37,135 nt of DNA from Ramlibacter aquaticus (GCF_015159745.1 NZ_JADDOJ010000037.1:1-37135); one strand, 5' to 3'. Shown: positions 18,436-34,224, numbered from the stretch's first letter. A program made the numbers and translations. Notes: generated by a model from the letters alone, not told the origin.

Positions 18436-19923
18436 ATGGACTTCGAACTCAAGACCCTGGACGCCGCCGGTGCGGCGCGCGAGAAATGCGATGCCCTGCT
18501 GCTGCTGGTGGGCGATGCCTTCAAGCCGGGCAAGGACCCGCTGGCCCGCCTCGCCGGGGAGGCGTTGAAGGCTGGCCACTTCGAGACCAAGGCCGGCAAG
18601 ACGCTGCAGGCCTACCGGCCCGAGGGCGTGGCCGCCGCGCGGGTGGTGTTCGCCGGCATCGGCGACGGCTCGCCGCGCCGCGTGCATGCGGCCGTGCAGT
18701 CGGTGGTCGCCAGCCTGCGCACCGCGGGCGTGCGCCGCCTGGTGGTGAGCCTGCCGGCCGAAGCCCCGCAGGCGGCGGTGCGGGCGGCGGTGGTCGCCGT
18801 GGCCGAGGCCAGCTATGTCTTCGTGGCCACCAAGTCCAAGCCGGAAGGGCGCGAACTGGAAAAGGTCATCGTCGGCGTGGCCGATGCCAGTGGCCAGCGC
18901 GAGGCCTTCGAGAACGCCTGCGGCGCCGCCGTGGGCATCGAGTACGCCCGCGAACTCGCCAACCTGCCGCCCAACCACGCCACGCCGACGCGCCTGGGCG
19001 AAGAGGCGAAGAAGCTGGCCAAGGCGCACGGATTCGCCTGCGAGGTCATGGGCCCCAAGGAGATCGAGAAGCTGGGCATGGGGTCCTTCCTGGCCGTGGC
19101 CCGGGGTTCCGAGCAGCCGCCGCGCTTCATCGTGCTGCAGCACAAGGGCGGCGCGGCGGGCGAACCGCCGGTGGTGCTGGTGGGCAAGGGCATCACCTTC
19201 GACTCGGGCGGCATCTCCATCAAGCCGGCACCCGAGATGGACGAGATGAAGTTCGACATGGGGGGCGCGGCCAGCGTGCTGGGCACCTTCCGCGCGCTGG
19301 GCGAGATCCAGCCCGCGATCAACGTGGTCGGCCTGATCCCCAGCTGCGAGAACCTGCCGGACGGCAAGGCCGTGAAGCCGGGTGACGTGGTGCGCAGCAT
19401 GAGCGGCCAGACCATCGAGATCCTCAACACCGACGCCGAAGGGCGCCTGATCCTGTGCGATGCGCTCACCTATGCCGAGCGCTTCAAGCCGCGGGCGGTG
19501 ATCGACATCGCCACGCTCACCGGCGCCTGCGTGATCGCGCTGGGCCATGTGCGCAGCGGCCTGTTCGCCACCGACGACGCCCTGGCCGAGGCCCTGTTCG
19601 CCGCGGGCGAGGCCGCGCAGGACCCCTGCTGGCGCATGCCCCTGGACGACGAGTACGCCGAGGGCCTGAAGACCCATTTCGCAGACGTCGCCAACGTGGC
19701 GGGGCGCCCGGCCGGCTCGGTCACGGCCGCCAAGTTCCTGCAGCGCTTCGCGACCCGCTACCCCTGGGCCCACCTGGACATCGCCGGCACCGCCTGGAAG
19801 AGCGGCGGCGCCAAGGGCGGCACCGGCCGCCCCGTCGGGCTGCTGCTGCAGTACATCCTGGGCCAGGCCGCCTCGGCGCCGGCCAAGGCGCCCGCGCGGC
19901 GCAAGGCGGCAGCCCGGAAATGA
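18436..19923 (+). CDS. pepA: Leucyl aminopeptidase (M17)
   Basis: This two-metal cytosolic aminopeptidase removes N-terminal residues. In E. coli the homologue also binds DNA as XerA/CarP. The 495-residue protein has a macrodomain-like N-terminal half and an M17 catalytic half. The latter contains VGKGITFDSGGISIKP with Lys251 as metal/catalytic residue, DMGGAASVLG, and the signature NTDAEGRL at 331-338 with catalytic Arg337. All metal ligands recognisable in the family appear intact. The Ala/Lys-rich C-terminal tail (PAKAPARRKAAARK) is an extension beyond the usual end. holC follows five bases after the stop. Confidence 0.96.
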   Translation: MDFELKTLDAAGAAREKCDALLLLVGDAFKPGKDPLARLAGEALKAGHFETKAGKTLQAYRPEGVAAARVVFAGIGDGSPRRVHAAVQSVVASLRTAGVRRLVVSLPAEAPQAAVRAAVVAVAEASYVFVATKSKPEGRELEKVIVGVADASGQREAFENACGAAVGIEYARELANLPPNHATPTRLGEEAKKLAKAHGFACEVMGPKEIEKLGMGSFLAVARGSEQPPRFIVLQHKGGAAGEPPVVLVGKGITFDSGGISIKPAPEMDEMKFDMGGAASVLGTFRALGEIQPAINVVGLIPSCENLPDGKAVKPGDVVRSMSGQTIEILNTDAEGRLILCDALTYAERFKPRAVIDIATLTGACVIALGHVRSGLFATDDALAEALFAAGEAAQDPCWRMPLDDEYAEGLKTHFADVANVAGRPAGSVTAAKFLQRFATRYPWAHLDIAGTAWKSGGAKGGTGRPVGLLLQYILGQAASAPAKAPARRKAAARK

Positions 19924-19927
19924 GGGC

Positions 19928-20362
19928 ATGACCGGGATCGAGTTCCACTTCAACGCGCCCTCGCGCCTGGACTACGCCTGCCGCCTGCTGCGCAAGGCAG
20001 CCCTGCGCGGGGCGCGGGTGGCGGTGACGGGCGCGCCGGCCACGCTGCAGGAACTCGACACCGCCCTGTGGACCTTCTCGGCCACCGATTTCGTGCCCCA
20101 TTGCAGCGCCTCCGCCCCCGCCGAGGTGCTGGCGCTCACGCCGGTGGTGCTGTGCGAGCAGCCCACCCGCAGCCCGCACCATGCGGTGCTGCTGAACCTG
20201 GGTGAAGGCGTCCCCGAGGGCTTCGAGCGTTTCGAGCGCCTGATCGAGGTGGTGACGCTGGACGAGGACGACCGGCTGCGGGCGCGCGAGCGCTGGAAGC
20301 ACTACAAGGCGCGCGGCTACGCGCTGGAGCGCAAGGACCTGGAACTCAAGGAGGGCCGCTGA
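19928..20362 (+). CDS. holC: DNA polymerase III chi subunit
   Basis: Chi links the clamp-loader psi subunit to single-strand binding protein. The 144-residue protein matches HolC in length and motifs: IEFHFNAPSRLDYACRLLRKAALRGARVAV at the start, LDTALWTFSATDFVPH, a stretch with LTPVVLCEQ, and WKHYKARGYALERKDL at the end. The pepA-holC order is widespread in proteobacteria. Its TGA overlaps the next ATG by one base (TGATG), suggesting coupled translation of the following small protein. Confidence 0.95.
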   Translation: MTGIEFHFNAPSRLDYACRLLRKAALRGARVAVTGAPATLQELDTALWTFSATDFVPHCSASAPAEVLALTPVVLCEQPTRSPHHAVLLNLGEGVPEGFERFERLIEVVTLDEDDRLRARERWKHYKARGYALERKDLELKEGR

Positions 20363-20751
20363 TGGCCAACCGTGTGCCGCCCCGTTTCGTGCCCACCCTG
20401 ACCGAGGTCGTGCGGCCGGACGCGGTCCTGCCCGCCGGGCCGCCGCAGGCTGCCGCACCGGCGCCCGCTCCTGCGACGCCACCCTGGGCACCGGCGCCGG
20501 CCCAGGCGGCCGCGCCGGCCCCCGCACCCGCACTGGCCGGCCTCACCGAGGAGCAGATGGTGCACCGGGTCATGCAACGCATCGACCTGGGCCTGGAGCG
20601 GCGCCTGCGCGAAGCCATCGCCGCCACAGTGCTGCAACAAACGCGCGACCTGGGCCCGCTGCTGCGCGACGAGGTGGAGCAGGTGGTGCGCCAGGTGGTC
20701 TCGCAGGCCTTCGCGGAAGAACTCAACGTCGATCCACATCAACGATCCTGA
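20362..20751 (+). CDS. Pro/Ala-rich protein of unknown function downstream of holC
   Basis: The 129-residue protein has two parts. Residues about 20-62 are almost only Ala and Pro, with several APAPA-type runs, and are likely disordered. Residues about 63-125 form an amphipathic helical region rich in Arg, Glu, Leu and Val (EEQMVHRVMQRIDLGLERRLREAIAAT...VEQVVRQVVSQAF). No catalytic motif or signal peptide is visible. The TGATG junction with holC points to co-translation. Small Pro/Ala-rich proteins occur after holC in other Burkholderiales; a relation to DUF2486 is possible but not confirmed here. No function is proposed beyond possible helical association. Confidence 0.75.
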   Translation: MANRVPPRFVPTLTEVVRPDAVLPAGPPQAAAPAPAPATPPWAPAPAQAAAPAPAPALAGLTEEQMVHRVMQRIDLGLERRLREAIAATVLQQTRDLGPLLRDEVEQVVRQVVSQAFAEELNVDPHQRS

Positions 20752-20807
20752 GTGCACCCCCGGTTCCTAGACCTTTCCCTATGGTCCGGGTCCGGAAATT
20801 GCGATAT

Positions 20808-20830
20808 GTTCGCGGCCGTTGAGCGCGAAC
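20808..20830. promoter_or_regulatory. Inverted repeat upstream of the LivK-type gene
   Basis: A perfect 7-bp inverted repeat (GTTCGCG / CGCGAAC) with a 9-base spacer lies 38 bases before the start codon. Its dyad shape and place between promoter and ribosome-binding site suggest an operator or mRNA hairpin. No regulator gene is adjacent. Confidence 0.35.
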
Positions 20831-20868
20831 AATTACTCAACCTTTTTCCCTAATTCGGAGGTTCTCCT

Positions 20869-22002
20869 ATGCAAATGAAGTACAAACTGACGGTCCTCGC
20901 AGCGGTCGCCGCCATCAGCGGCGTGGCGCTGGCGCAGGACGTGCAAGTGGTCAAGATCGGCCACGTCGCCCCGATGTCCGGCCCGCAGGCGCACTACGGC
21001 AAGGACAACGAGAACGGCGTTCGCATGGCCATCGAGGACCTCAACGCCCAGGGCGTCGTGATCGCCGGCAAGAAGGTCAAGCTCGAGATCCAGGCCGAGG
21101 ACGACGCCGCCGACCCGAAGCAGGGCACGGCCGCCGCCCAGAAGCTGTGCGACGCCAAGGTCGCCGGCGTGGTCGGTCACCTGAACTCCGGCACCACCAT
21201 CCCGGCCTCCAAGGTCTACAACGACTGCGGCATCCCGCACATCACCGGCGCGGCGACCAACCCCGCCCTGACCAAGCCGGGCTACGACACCACCTACCGC
21301 ATCATCGCCAACGACAACGCCCTGGGTGCCCAGCTGGCGCTGTACGCGGCCGACACCCTCAAGCTCAAGAGCGTGGCCATCATCGATGACCGCACGGCCT
21401 ATGGCCAGGGCGTCGCGGAAATCTTCAAGAAGACCGCCGAGTCCAAGGGCGTGAAGGTCGTGGACAGCCAGTACACGAACGACAAGGCCACCGACTTCAT
21501 GGCCATCCTGACCTCCATCAAGGCCAAGAAGCCCGACGCGATCTTCTACGGCGGCATGGACACCCAGGCCGGCCCCATGCTGCGCCAGATGGAGCAGCTG
21601 GGCATGTCCGACGTCAAGTTCTTCGGCGGCGACGGCATCTGCACGACCGAGATCGCCAAGCTGGCGGCCGGTGCCAAGACGCTGGGCGGCGTGGTCTGCG
21701 CCGAGGGCGGCCTGTCCATCGACAAGATGCCCGGCGGCAAGGCCTGGAAGGCCCGCTACGACGCCAAGTTCCCGGGCCAGTTCCAGATCTACAGCCCGTA
21801 CACCTACGATGCCACCTTCGTGCTGGTCGACGCCATGAAGCGCGCCGGTTCCACCGACCCGAAGAAGTACATCCCCGAGCTGAAGAAGACCAACTTCAAG
21901 GGCATCACGGCCACCATCCAGTTCGAGCCCAACGGCGAACTGAAGAACGCCGCCGCCACGCTGTCGACCTACAAGGACGGCAAGAAGGTCACGCTCAACT
22001 GA
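20869..22002 (+). CDS. Branched-chain amino acid ABC transporter substrate-binding protein (LivK/LivJ type)
   Basis: A periplasmic binding protein of type I fold (377 residues). The signal peptide is MQMKYKLTVLAAVAAISGVALA, with probable cleavage after ALA. The mature protein shows IGHVAPMSGPQAHYGKDNENGVRMAIEDLN, the GVVGHLNSGTTIPASKVY ligand loop and SVAIIDDRTAYGQGVAEIF, all typical of Leu/Ile/Val receptors. A GGAGG at 20857-20861 fixes the start at ATG 20869 rather than Met3. No permease or ATPase genes are beside it and a strong terminator follows, so it is a single-gene transcription unit. Its actual ligand may be another amino acid or an aromatic acid. Confidence 0.93.
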   Translation: MQMKYKLTVLAAVAAISGVALAQDVQVVKIGHVAPMSGPQAHYGKDNENGVRMAIEDLNAQGVVIAGKKVKLEIQAEDDAADPKQGTAAAQKLCDAKVAGVVGHLNSGTTIPASKVYNDCGIPHITGAATNPALTKPGYDTTYRIIANDNALGAQLALYAADTLKLKSVAIIDDRTAYGQGVAEIFKKTAESKGVKVVDSQYTNDKATDFMAILTSIKAKKPDAIFYGGMDTQAGPMLRQMEQLGMSDVKFFGGDGICTTEIAKLAAGAKTLGGVVCAEGGLSIDKMPGGKAWKARYDAKFPGQFQIYSPYTYDATFVLVDAMKRAGSTDPKKYIPELKKTNFKGITATIQFEPNGELKNAAATLSTYKDGKKVTLN

Positions 22003-22023
22003 GCCGTTCCGACCCGCTGAAAG

Positions 22024-22052
22024 AAGCCGCCGCGAGGCGGCTTTTTTCTTTT
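22024..22052 (+). terminator. Intrinsic terminator of the LivK-type gene
   Basis: A perfect 8-bp stem (AAGCCGCC / GGCGGCTT) with a GCGA tetraloop runs straight into a T-rich tail (TTTTTTCTTTT). It lies 21 bases after the stop codon and is the only classical rho-independent terminator found in the window. Confidence 0.92.
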
Positions 22053-22127
22053 GCGGCTGACGGTGAGCGCCGCACGGCCGCGCCGGGCGGCCCATGCCGG
22101 CCGCGTCAGGACGTAACGCCTTTTGCT

Positions 22128-22143
22128 GTAGGCCTCGTCCTAC
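22128..22143. other. Small inverted repeat in the leader of the poly-HAMP kinase gene
   Basis: GTAGG / CCTAC with a 6-base spacer lies 130 bases before the kinase start. It is the only dyad noticed between the terminator and the gene. It could be a regulator site, but no consensus is recognised and chance is possible. Confidence 0.25.
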
Positions 22144-22272
22144 GATGCCCGGCTGGCTTGGCCTGGCCATGGATGGGCTGGACCCTCGCGTTGTCGCATG
22201 GATGGGATGCGACTACCCTGACGCCGGTTTGAGCTGCCAGCCTCGGCAGTATTGCGTTTCTGGGGGACCAAC

Positions 22273-28862
<6,590 letters not shown>

Positions 28863-28863
<1 letters not shown>

Positions 28864-30935
28864 TGGCCGCGCCGGTTCCCCCCGCAGCGGCGGCGCCCGA
28901 GCTGCCGCTGCCGGAGAAGGCCAACATCCTGGTGGTCGACGACCTGCCCGAGAAGCACCTCGTCTTCCGCAGCATCCTGGAGGAGCTGGGGCAGAACATC
29001 GTCTCGGCCCGTTCGGGCCAGGAGGCGCTGCGCTGCATCCTGGAGCAGGAGTTCGCGGTGATCCTGCTGGACGTCAACATGCCGGACATCGACGGCCTGG
29101 AGACGGCCAGCCTGATCCGGCAGTACAAGAAGTCCTCGCAGACGCCCATCGTCTTCATCACGGCCTACGTGGACGAGGTGCAGGCCAAGCGCGGCTACGC
29201 GCTGGGTGCGGTGGACTACATCCCCTCGCCGGTGGTGCCCGAGGTGCTGCGCTCCAAGGTGCGCGTGTTCGTGGAGCTGTTCCACATGAACCGCCAGCTC
29301 AAGCAGCAGGCGGCCGCGCGCGAGGCCCTGGCGCGGGCCGAAGCGGCGCGGGCGGCGGCGGAAGACGCGATGGCGCGTGCCGACTTCCTGGCCGAGGCCA
29401 GCCAGCGGCTCTCGCGCTCGCTGGACATCGACGAGACCATCGCTGCGCTGCTGGACGTGGCCGTGCCCATGCTGGGCGAACGGGCCCTGCTGGTGATGAC
29501 CAACAGCGACGGCACGGTGGCGCGCATCGAGGTGAACCCGCCCGATCCGGGCATCACGCCCAACCTCTCGCCGCCCTTGCGCCACGCGCTGGCGCGGGTG
29601 ATAGAGACACGACAGTTCCAGACCTGCACCGAGGGCGAGCACATCCTGGCCCTGGGCCCCATCATGGGCGGCGACCGCCTGCGCGGCGTGCTGATCGTCG
29701 AACATGCCTCCAGCATGGACGGGGCCCGGGTGGCCCTCATCAAGGAGGTCGCCAGCCGGGCCTCCATCGCCATGGAGAACGCCCGCCTGTACAGCGCCGT
29801 GCAGGATGCCGACCGGCGCAAGAACGAATTCCTCGCCATGCTCGCGCACGAGTTGCGCAACCCGCTCGCGCCCATACGCAACGCGGTGCACATCATGAAG
29901 GGCGACGAGGTCACCCAGGTCACCATGAACTGGGCGCGCGACGTCATCGGCCGCCAGGCCGACCACATGGCGCGCCTGATCGACGACCTGCTGGACGTCT
30001 CGCGCATCGTGCAGGGCAAGGTGACCGTGCGGCCCGAGCGCCTGGACCTGGCGGCGGTGGTGGAGCGGTCGGTCGAGGCCAGCCTGCCGCGCGCGAACAG
30101 CCGCGAGCAGCGCATCCTGGTGTCCCTGCCGCCGCAGCCGGTGGAGATCCAGGGCGACGCGGTGCGCCTGTCGCAGGTGCTGTCCAACCTGGTGAACAAC
30201 GCTTCGAAATTCTCCGCCCCCGGCGCGCGGATCTGGCTGGACGCCAGCTTCGCCAACGGCCAGGCGCGCATCGCCGTGCGGGACGAGGGCAGTGGCATCG
30301 AGCCGGCGTTTCTGCCCCACATCTTCGAGCTCTTCGTGCAGGGCGACCAGTCGCTGGACCGCTCCCAGGGCGGCCTGGGCATCGGCCTGACCCTGGTCAA
30401 GCACCTGGTGGAACTGCACGGCGGCCAGGTCAGCGCACACAGCGAAGGCCCCGGGCGCGGCACCGAGGTGGTGGTGCGCCTGCCGGCGCGCCTGGCCGCG
30501 CAGGAGGCGCCACCGGTTCCGGCCGAGGCGCAGCCGCAGCGCCAGCGGGCGCCGGCGCGGGTGCTGGTGGTGGACGATCTCGCCGCTTCCGCCGACACCC
30601 TCATGACCCTGCTGGAGATGGAAGGCTTCGAGGTGCGCACGGCCAACGAGGGCATGTCGGCGCTGCGCATCGCGGAGGATTTCAGGCCGGACGTGGTGCT
30701 GCTGGACATCGGCCTGCCGGGCATGAACGGCTTCGAGGTGGCGCATCGCCTGCGCACCCAGCCGGCCTCGCGCGACGCCCTGCTGATCGCCCTGACCGGC
30801 TACGGCGAGGCCGAGAGCCGCTCGCGCTCCGTGCAGGCCGGCTTCGACTTCCACATGGTCAAGCCGGCCGACGTGAACCTGCTGCTTTCCATGATCGCCG
30901 AGCCGCGCCAGCCCCGCGGGGAGACCGCCACCTAG
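28863..30935 (+). CDS. Hybrid histidine kinase REC-GAF-HisKA-HATPase-REC
   Basis: A 690-residue cytosolic kinase. An Ala/Pro-rich lead is followed by an N-terminal receiver (about 18-140, Asp70 in LLDVNMPDIDG), an Ala-rich helical linker, a GAF-like domain (about 178-310), HisKA with His329 in LAHELRNPL, and HATPase with Asn446 (NLVNNASKF), DEGSGIEPAF and GGLGIGL. A C-terminal receiver with Asp615 (LLDIGLPGMNGF) ends the protein. In the first receiver the usual Lys of the KP motif is Ser122 (DYIPSPVVPEVL). ATG 28863 overlaps the stop of the poly-HAMP kinase (TGATG); a start 30 codons earlier inside that gene is unlikely. The coupling suggests a shared pathway, with this protein possibly receiving phosphate or docking on its neighbour. 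Confidence 0.94.
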
Positions 30936-30939
30936 CTGC

Positions 30940-30945
30940 TACAAT
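30940..30945 (+). promoter_or_regulatory. -10 element of the tRNA-Ser gene
   Basis: TACAAT, five of six to consensus, lies 12 bases before the mature tRNA and 4 bases after the kinase stop codon. The -35 region would fall inside the end of the kinase gene and is not a good match. Confidence 0.5.
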
Positions 30946-30957
30946 GGCGGTCTTTCC

Positions 30958-31048
<91 letters not shown>

Positions 31049-31324
31049 GTTTCCCTCTAGTTCGACGCGACGCCCCGGCATGGGGCCCGGCCTCAGCGCA
31101 CAAGCCGTGCGCCTGTGCGGGCCTCGCGTCCATTCCCCGACTCGACCCGCCGCCTGTGCGGCACCGTCTGGCTCACACCCGGCCCGGCGGCGTGCCGCTC
31201 CGTTTTCGGCGCCAGCCTCGCGGCCGGTGTTTCATCACCGGTGCGCAGGCAACAGCGCATTGCTGAGCGGAGCGAGACCGCAAAGGCGCAGACCATGGGA
31301 CCCCGTACCTCGAAGGACTTCACC

Positions 31325-31846
31325 ATGAACAGCCGGACTGCCTCCTCCTCTTCCTCTTCCAAGGGCAGCAACCCGCAGGGCGCGGAAGGCCAGCCTTCCT
31401 TCACGATGCCCATGCCCTGGGCCGACCGGCTGGACGCCTCCCGCCAGCAGATGGCCCTGGGCGCGGAGATGACGGCCCACGGGCTCGCGGCCTGCCAGGC
31501 CCTGGGGCTCGTGAACCAGCACATGCTGGAGCGCCTGGCGATGGCGCACCGCCAGGCGGCCGAGTCCCTGCGCGCGGCCACCACGCCCGAGGAGGCCTGG
31601 GCCGCGCAGGCCAGCCTGCTCGCCACGGCCCTGCAGGACGCCCTGCGCTACTGGCAGGAGGTGCTGGTGGCCAGTTCGCGCGTGGCGGTGCCGGCCTCGG
31701 CCGATCGGGGCACCGGCAGCAGCGCCGCGGCAACGACGCCCGGTGAGATGGCGGCTGCGGCCGTGCAGGCGGCGGCCCCGGTGATGAAGGCCTGGCAGTC
31801 CATGTTCACGGGTCCGGTGAACGGCGGGTCCGCGGCGCCGCACTGA
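31325..31846 (+). CDS. Phasin-like protein
   Basis: The 173-residue protein has a Ser-rich N-terminus (a run of six Ser), then a predicted all-helical core (residues about 35-125). This resembles the coiled helices of phasins, which coat polyhydroxyalkanoate granules: QQMALGAEMTAHGLAACQALGLVNQ and TPEEAWAAQASLLATALQDALRYWQEV. The segment pattern with EEAWAAQ and a late WQ matches what is usual in phasin-like proteins, and Burkholderiales make PHA. No PHA synthase is in the window. AAGGA at 31313-31317 supports ATG 31325. Confidence in the gene is high and in the name moderate. Confidence 0.72.
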   Translation: MNSRTASSSSSSKGSNPQGAEGQPSFTMPMPWADRLDASRQQMALGAEMTAHGLAACQALGLVNQHMLERLAMAHRQAAESLRAATTPEEAWAAQASLLATALQDALRYWQEVLVASSRVAVPASADRGTGSSAAATTPGEMAAAAVQAAAPVMKAWQSMFTGPVNGGSAAPH

Positions 31847-32034
31847 GGCCTGCCGCCGCCGGGCGAGCCCATCCGCGCGGGGCCTGACCCAGGTCAAGCA
31901 AAGGCCTGGAGGCTGCGCTATGGTGGACAGGCCATGCAGCCTGCCCACCCGCGCATCCCGTCCGCCCCGCCCGCGCGCGGCCGGGTGCCGTCGCGGTGGC
32001 GATGCCGGGGACGCGCCCGCGGCGCGCCGCGGCC

Positions 32035-33303
32035 ATGATCCTCGGCCCTTATGCCTCCCTGGGCGTGGCCCTGGCCGCCGGCCTGCTGGTGGGCCTGGAG
32101 CGCGGCTGGCGCGAGCGTGAACTGCCCGACGGCGGGCGCATCGCGGGGCTGCGCACCTTCGCCCTCATCGGCCTGGTCGGCGGGCTGCTCGCCCTGCTGC
32201 CTTCGCCGGCCGTACCGCTGGGGGTGGGCCTGGCCGCCGTCGCGCTGCTGTTCGCGGTCGGCTACAGGCGGGTAGCGGCCGAGCAGGGCACCCTCAGCAT
32301 CACGACGGCCGTGGCCGCGCTGTCCACCTTCACGCTGGGCGCCCTGGCCACCAGCGGGCAGCCGGTCATCGCGATCGGCGGCGCGGTGGTGGTCGCCGTC
32401 CTGCTGGACCTGAAGACCGTCCTGCATGGCTGGCTGCGCCTGGTGCAGCCGGCCGAGATCAATGCCCTGCTGCAGCTCGGCGTGCTGTCGGCCGTGGTGC
32501 TTCCGCTGCTGCCGGACCAGGGGCTGGGGCCGTACGAGGCCGTGAACCCCTTCCGCCTCTGGATCGCCGTGATCCTGATCGCGTCGATCTCGCTCCTGGG
32601 CCATGTGGCCACGCGCTGGCGGGGTGAGCGCAGCGGCCTGCTGTGGACCGGGCTGCTGGGGGGCCTGGCCTCGTCCACGGCGGCCACCTTCGCGCTGTCG
32701 CGGCTGGCCCGCGCTGGCGAGGCCGGCCCCCGCTCGGCCGCGGCGGGCGTGCTCGCCGCCTGCGGGATGATGTTCTTCCGCATCGCGGCCGTGATCCTGG
32801 CCCTGCGACCCGGGATGTCCTGGCGCCTGCTGGTGCTGCTGGCGGGCCTGGGCCTGTTGACGCTGGGGGCCGCCGCGCTGTGCTGGCGGCGCAGCGACAG
32901 CGCCGCGCGGCCCGCTGGCGCGGCCGCTGCCGCCTCCGCCGCGCCGGTGTTCGACCTGCGCACCGCGCTGGGCTTCGGCCTGGTGCTGGCGGTGGTGGCC
33001 GTGATCGCGCGCGCGGCCTCGCAGGCCTTCGGCGCGGCCGGCCTCTACGCCGTGGCCTTCATCTCGGGGCTGGCCGACGTGGATGCCATCCTGGTCTCCG
33101 CCGTGCAGATGTCCGGCCAGGGAATCATCGGCGTGCCGCAAGCCTCGTCCGCGCTGTTGCTGGCGGTGGCCGCCAACATGCTGCTCAAGGCTGTGGCGGC
33201 GTGGGCGATCGGCGGTGCCGCCGTGGGCCGGCCGGTGGCGTCGGGGTTCGCAGCCACCACGCTGGCCGGTGCGGCGGTGCTGCTGCTCGGCGGCCTGGGC
33301 TGA
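32035..33303 (+). CDS. MgtC/SapB-DUF4010 type integral membrane protein
   Basis: A strongly hydrophobic protein of about 422 residues. The N-terminal part (GVALAAGLLVGLERGWRER and then AGLRTFALIGLVGGLLALL) matches the MgtC/SapB domain, including the conserved GLERGW..R motif and the R-T-F segment at the second helix. The rest is a DUF4010-type membrane region with many Ala/Leu/Val helices ending at the very C-terminus. It may carry metal ions or a small molecule; the family is functionally unproven. The start is uncertain: ATG 32035 leads directly into the first helix, while ATG 32002 or GTG 31996 would add a short basic tail. No ribosome-binding site is obvious for any. Confidence 0.85.
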   Translation: MILGPYASLGVALAAGLLVGLERGWRERELPDGGRIAGLRTFALIGLVGGLLALLPSPAVPLGVGLAAVALLFAVGYRRVAAEQGTLSITTAVAALSTFTLGALATSGQPVIAIGGAVVVAVLLDLKTVLHGWLRLVQPAEINALLQLGVLSAVVLPLLPDQGLGPYEAVNPFRLWIAVILIASISLLGHVATRWRGERSGLLWTGLLGGLASSTAATFALSRLARAGEAGPRSAAAGVLAACGMMFFRIAAVILALRPGMSWRLLVLLAGLGLLTLGAAALCWRRSDSAARPAGAAAAASAAPVFDLRTALGFGLVLAVVAVIARAASQAFGAAGLYAVAFISGLADVDAILVSAVQMSGQGIIGVPQASSALLLAVAANMLLKAVAAWAIGGAAVGRPVASGFAATTLAGAAVLLLGGLG

Positions 33304-33333
33304 GGCGAGGGCGGCTGCCCGTGCGCCGCGGCC

Positions 33334-33353
33334 GGGGCACTAAGATGTGCCCC
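33334..33353. terminator. Hairpin between convergent genes
   Basis: A perfect 7-bp repeat (GGGGCAC / GTGCCCC) with a 6-base loop lies in the 76-base gap between the convergent MgtC-type and ChbG-type genes. It is positioned to end both transcripts, but no T-run follows. Confidence 0.4.
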
Positions 33354-33379
33354 GCATGCACCTGGACCCCAAGAATCCC

Positions 33380-34204
33380 TCAAGCCTCTTGCAGGAGATC
33401 GCCCATGCGCGCCAGGCGCAGGCCGGCGGCAGAGAGCATCTCGTCCCCCTGCGCGGAGCCCAGCACCGCGAGTTCGGCCTGGCGCGTCGCCAGCAAGGGG
33501 TCGGCCTGTGCGCCGGGCACGTCGGCGGCGGGATGGCACATCAGCAGATCCCGGGCGCCGGCCGCCGCGAACCAGCCGCGCAGCAGCGCGGCATAGCGCG
33601 TCGGGCTGTCGCCCTGCAGGTCGTACACGCCCAGCAGGTGGGCGTTCTGCGCGAAGCCGGCGGCGGCGGCCAGCCGCTCCAGCCCGGCACAGCCCATGGC
33701 ATCGATGACGGCCGACTTGCCCGCGAAGGGCTGGCCCGGCACGCGGCGCGTGCGGCGCAGCCAGGGCCGTTGGCGCGGGTAGCGCCGCGTCAGCACCTGC
33801 ATCAGCGCGTCGCGCACCACCGGGAACTGGTGCACGTGCTGGTGCCCGTCCACGTGCGCCGGCGCACGGCCCAGGGCCGCCTCGAAGCGATCGAGCTGGG
33901 CCTCGATCTCCACGCGCAGGCGGCCGGCGCCGGCCAGGCGGGCGCTGCTGCGCAGCATCCAGGCCCCCAGTCCGCCGCGCAGGCTCGCGTCCAGCGGGGT
34001 GGCGGTGAGGTCCAGGTGGAGCCCGAGGTCCACGGCCCGCGGGTCGAGCTCGCGCAGGGCGGGTGCGCCCTGAGCCCAGCTCGGACCGCCCACCATGCAG
34101 CTCGCCGCGCTGATGCGCCCCTGGCGGGCCAGCGCGAGCACGGCGGCGTCCACCCCGGCATGGTGGCCGAAGTCGTCGACGCAGATGGCGATGGGCGTGG
34201 CCAT
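33380..34204 (-). CDS. ChbG/YdjC (NaxD-like) carbohydrate deacetylase
   Basis: A 274-residue metal-dependent deacetylase of the YdjC/ChbG/HpnK family, which removes acetyl groups from N-acetyl sugars. The metal and base residues are visible: Asp10-Asp11 in ICVDDFG and the HVDGHQHVHQFP motif. The LGLHLDLT segment is also typical. ATG 34204 puts DDFG at residue 10 as in the family; the longer frame upstream is not protein-like. The neighbours are GtrA, an ArnT-like transferase and a GT2. This is the set used in Francisella (NaxD) and Bordetella (Lgm) to make a lipid-linked hexosamine, so the probable substrate is undecaprenyl-phosphate-linked HexNAc. HpnK of hopanoid synthesis is the alternative. 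Confidence 0.87.
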   Translation of the reverse strand: MATPIAICVDDFGHHAGVDAAVLALARQGRISAASCMVGGPSWAQGAPALRELDPRAVDLGLHLDLTATPLDASLRGGLGAWMLRSSARLAGAGRLRVEIEAQLDRFEAALGRAPAHVDGHQHVHQFPVVRDALMQVLTRRYPRQRPWLRRTRRVPGQPFAGKSAVIDAMGCAGLERLAAAAGFAQNAHLLGVYDLQGDSPTRYAALLRGWFAAAGARDLLMCHPAADVPGAQADPLLATRQAELAVLGSAQGDEMLSAAGLRLARMGDLLQEA

Positions 34205-34224
34205 GGCGGCGTCAGGAGGCGCGC

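Noticed and set aside
31115..31324. N-terminal extension of the phasin-like protein
   Set aside because: The 70 extra residues are Arg/Pro-rich and unlike phasins; AAGGA at 31313-31317 serves ATG 31325.
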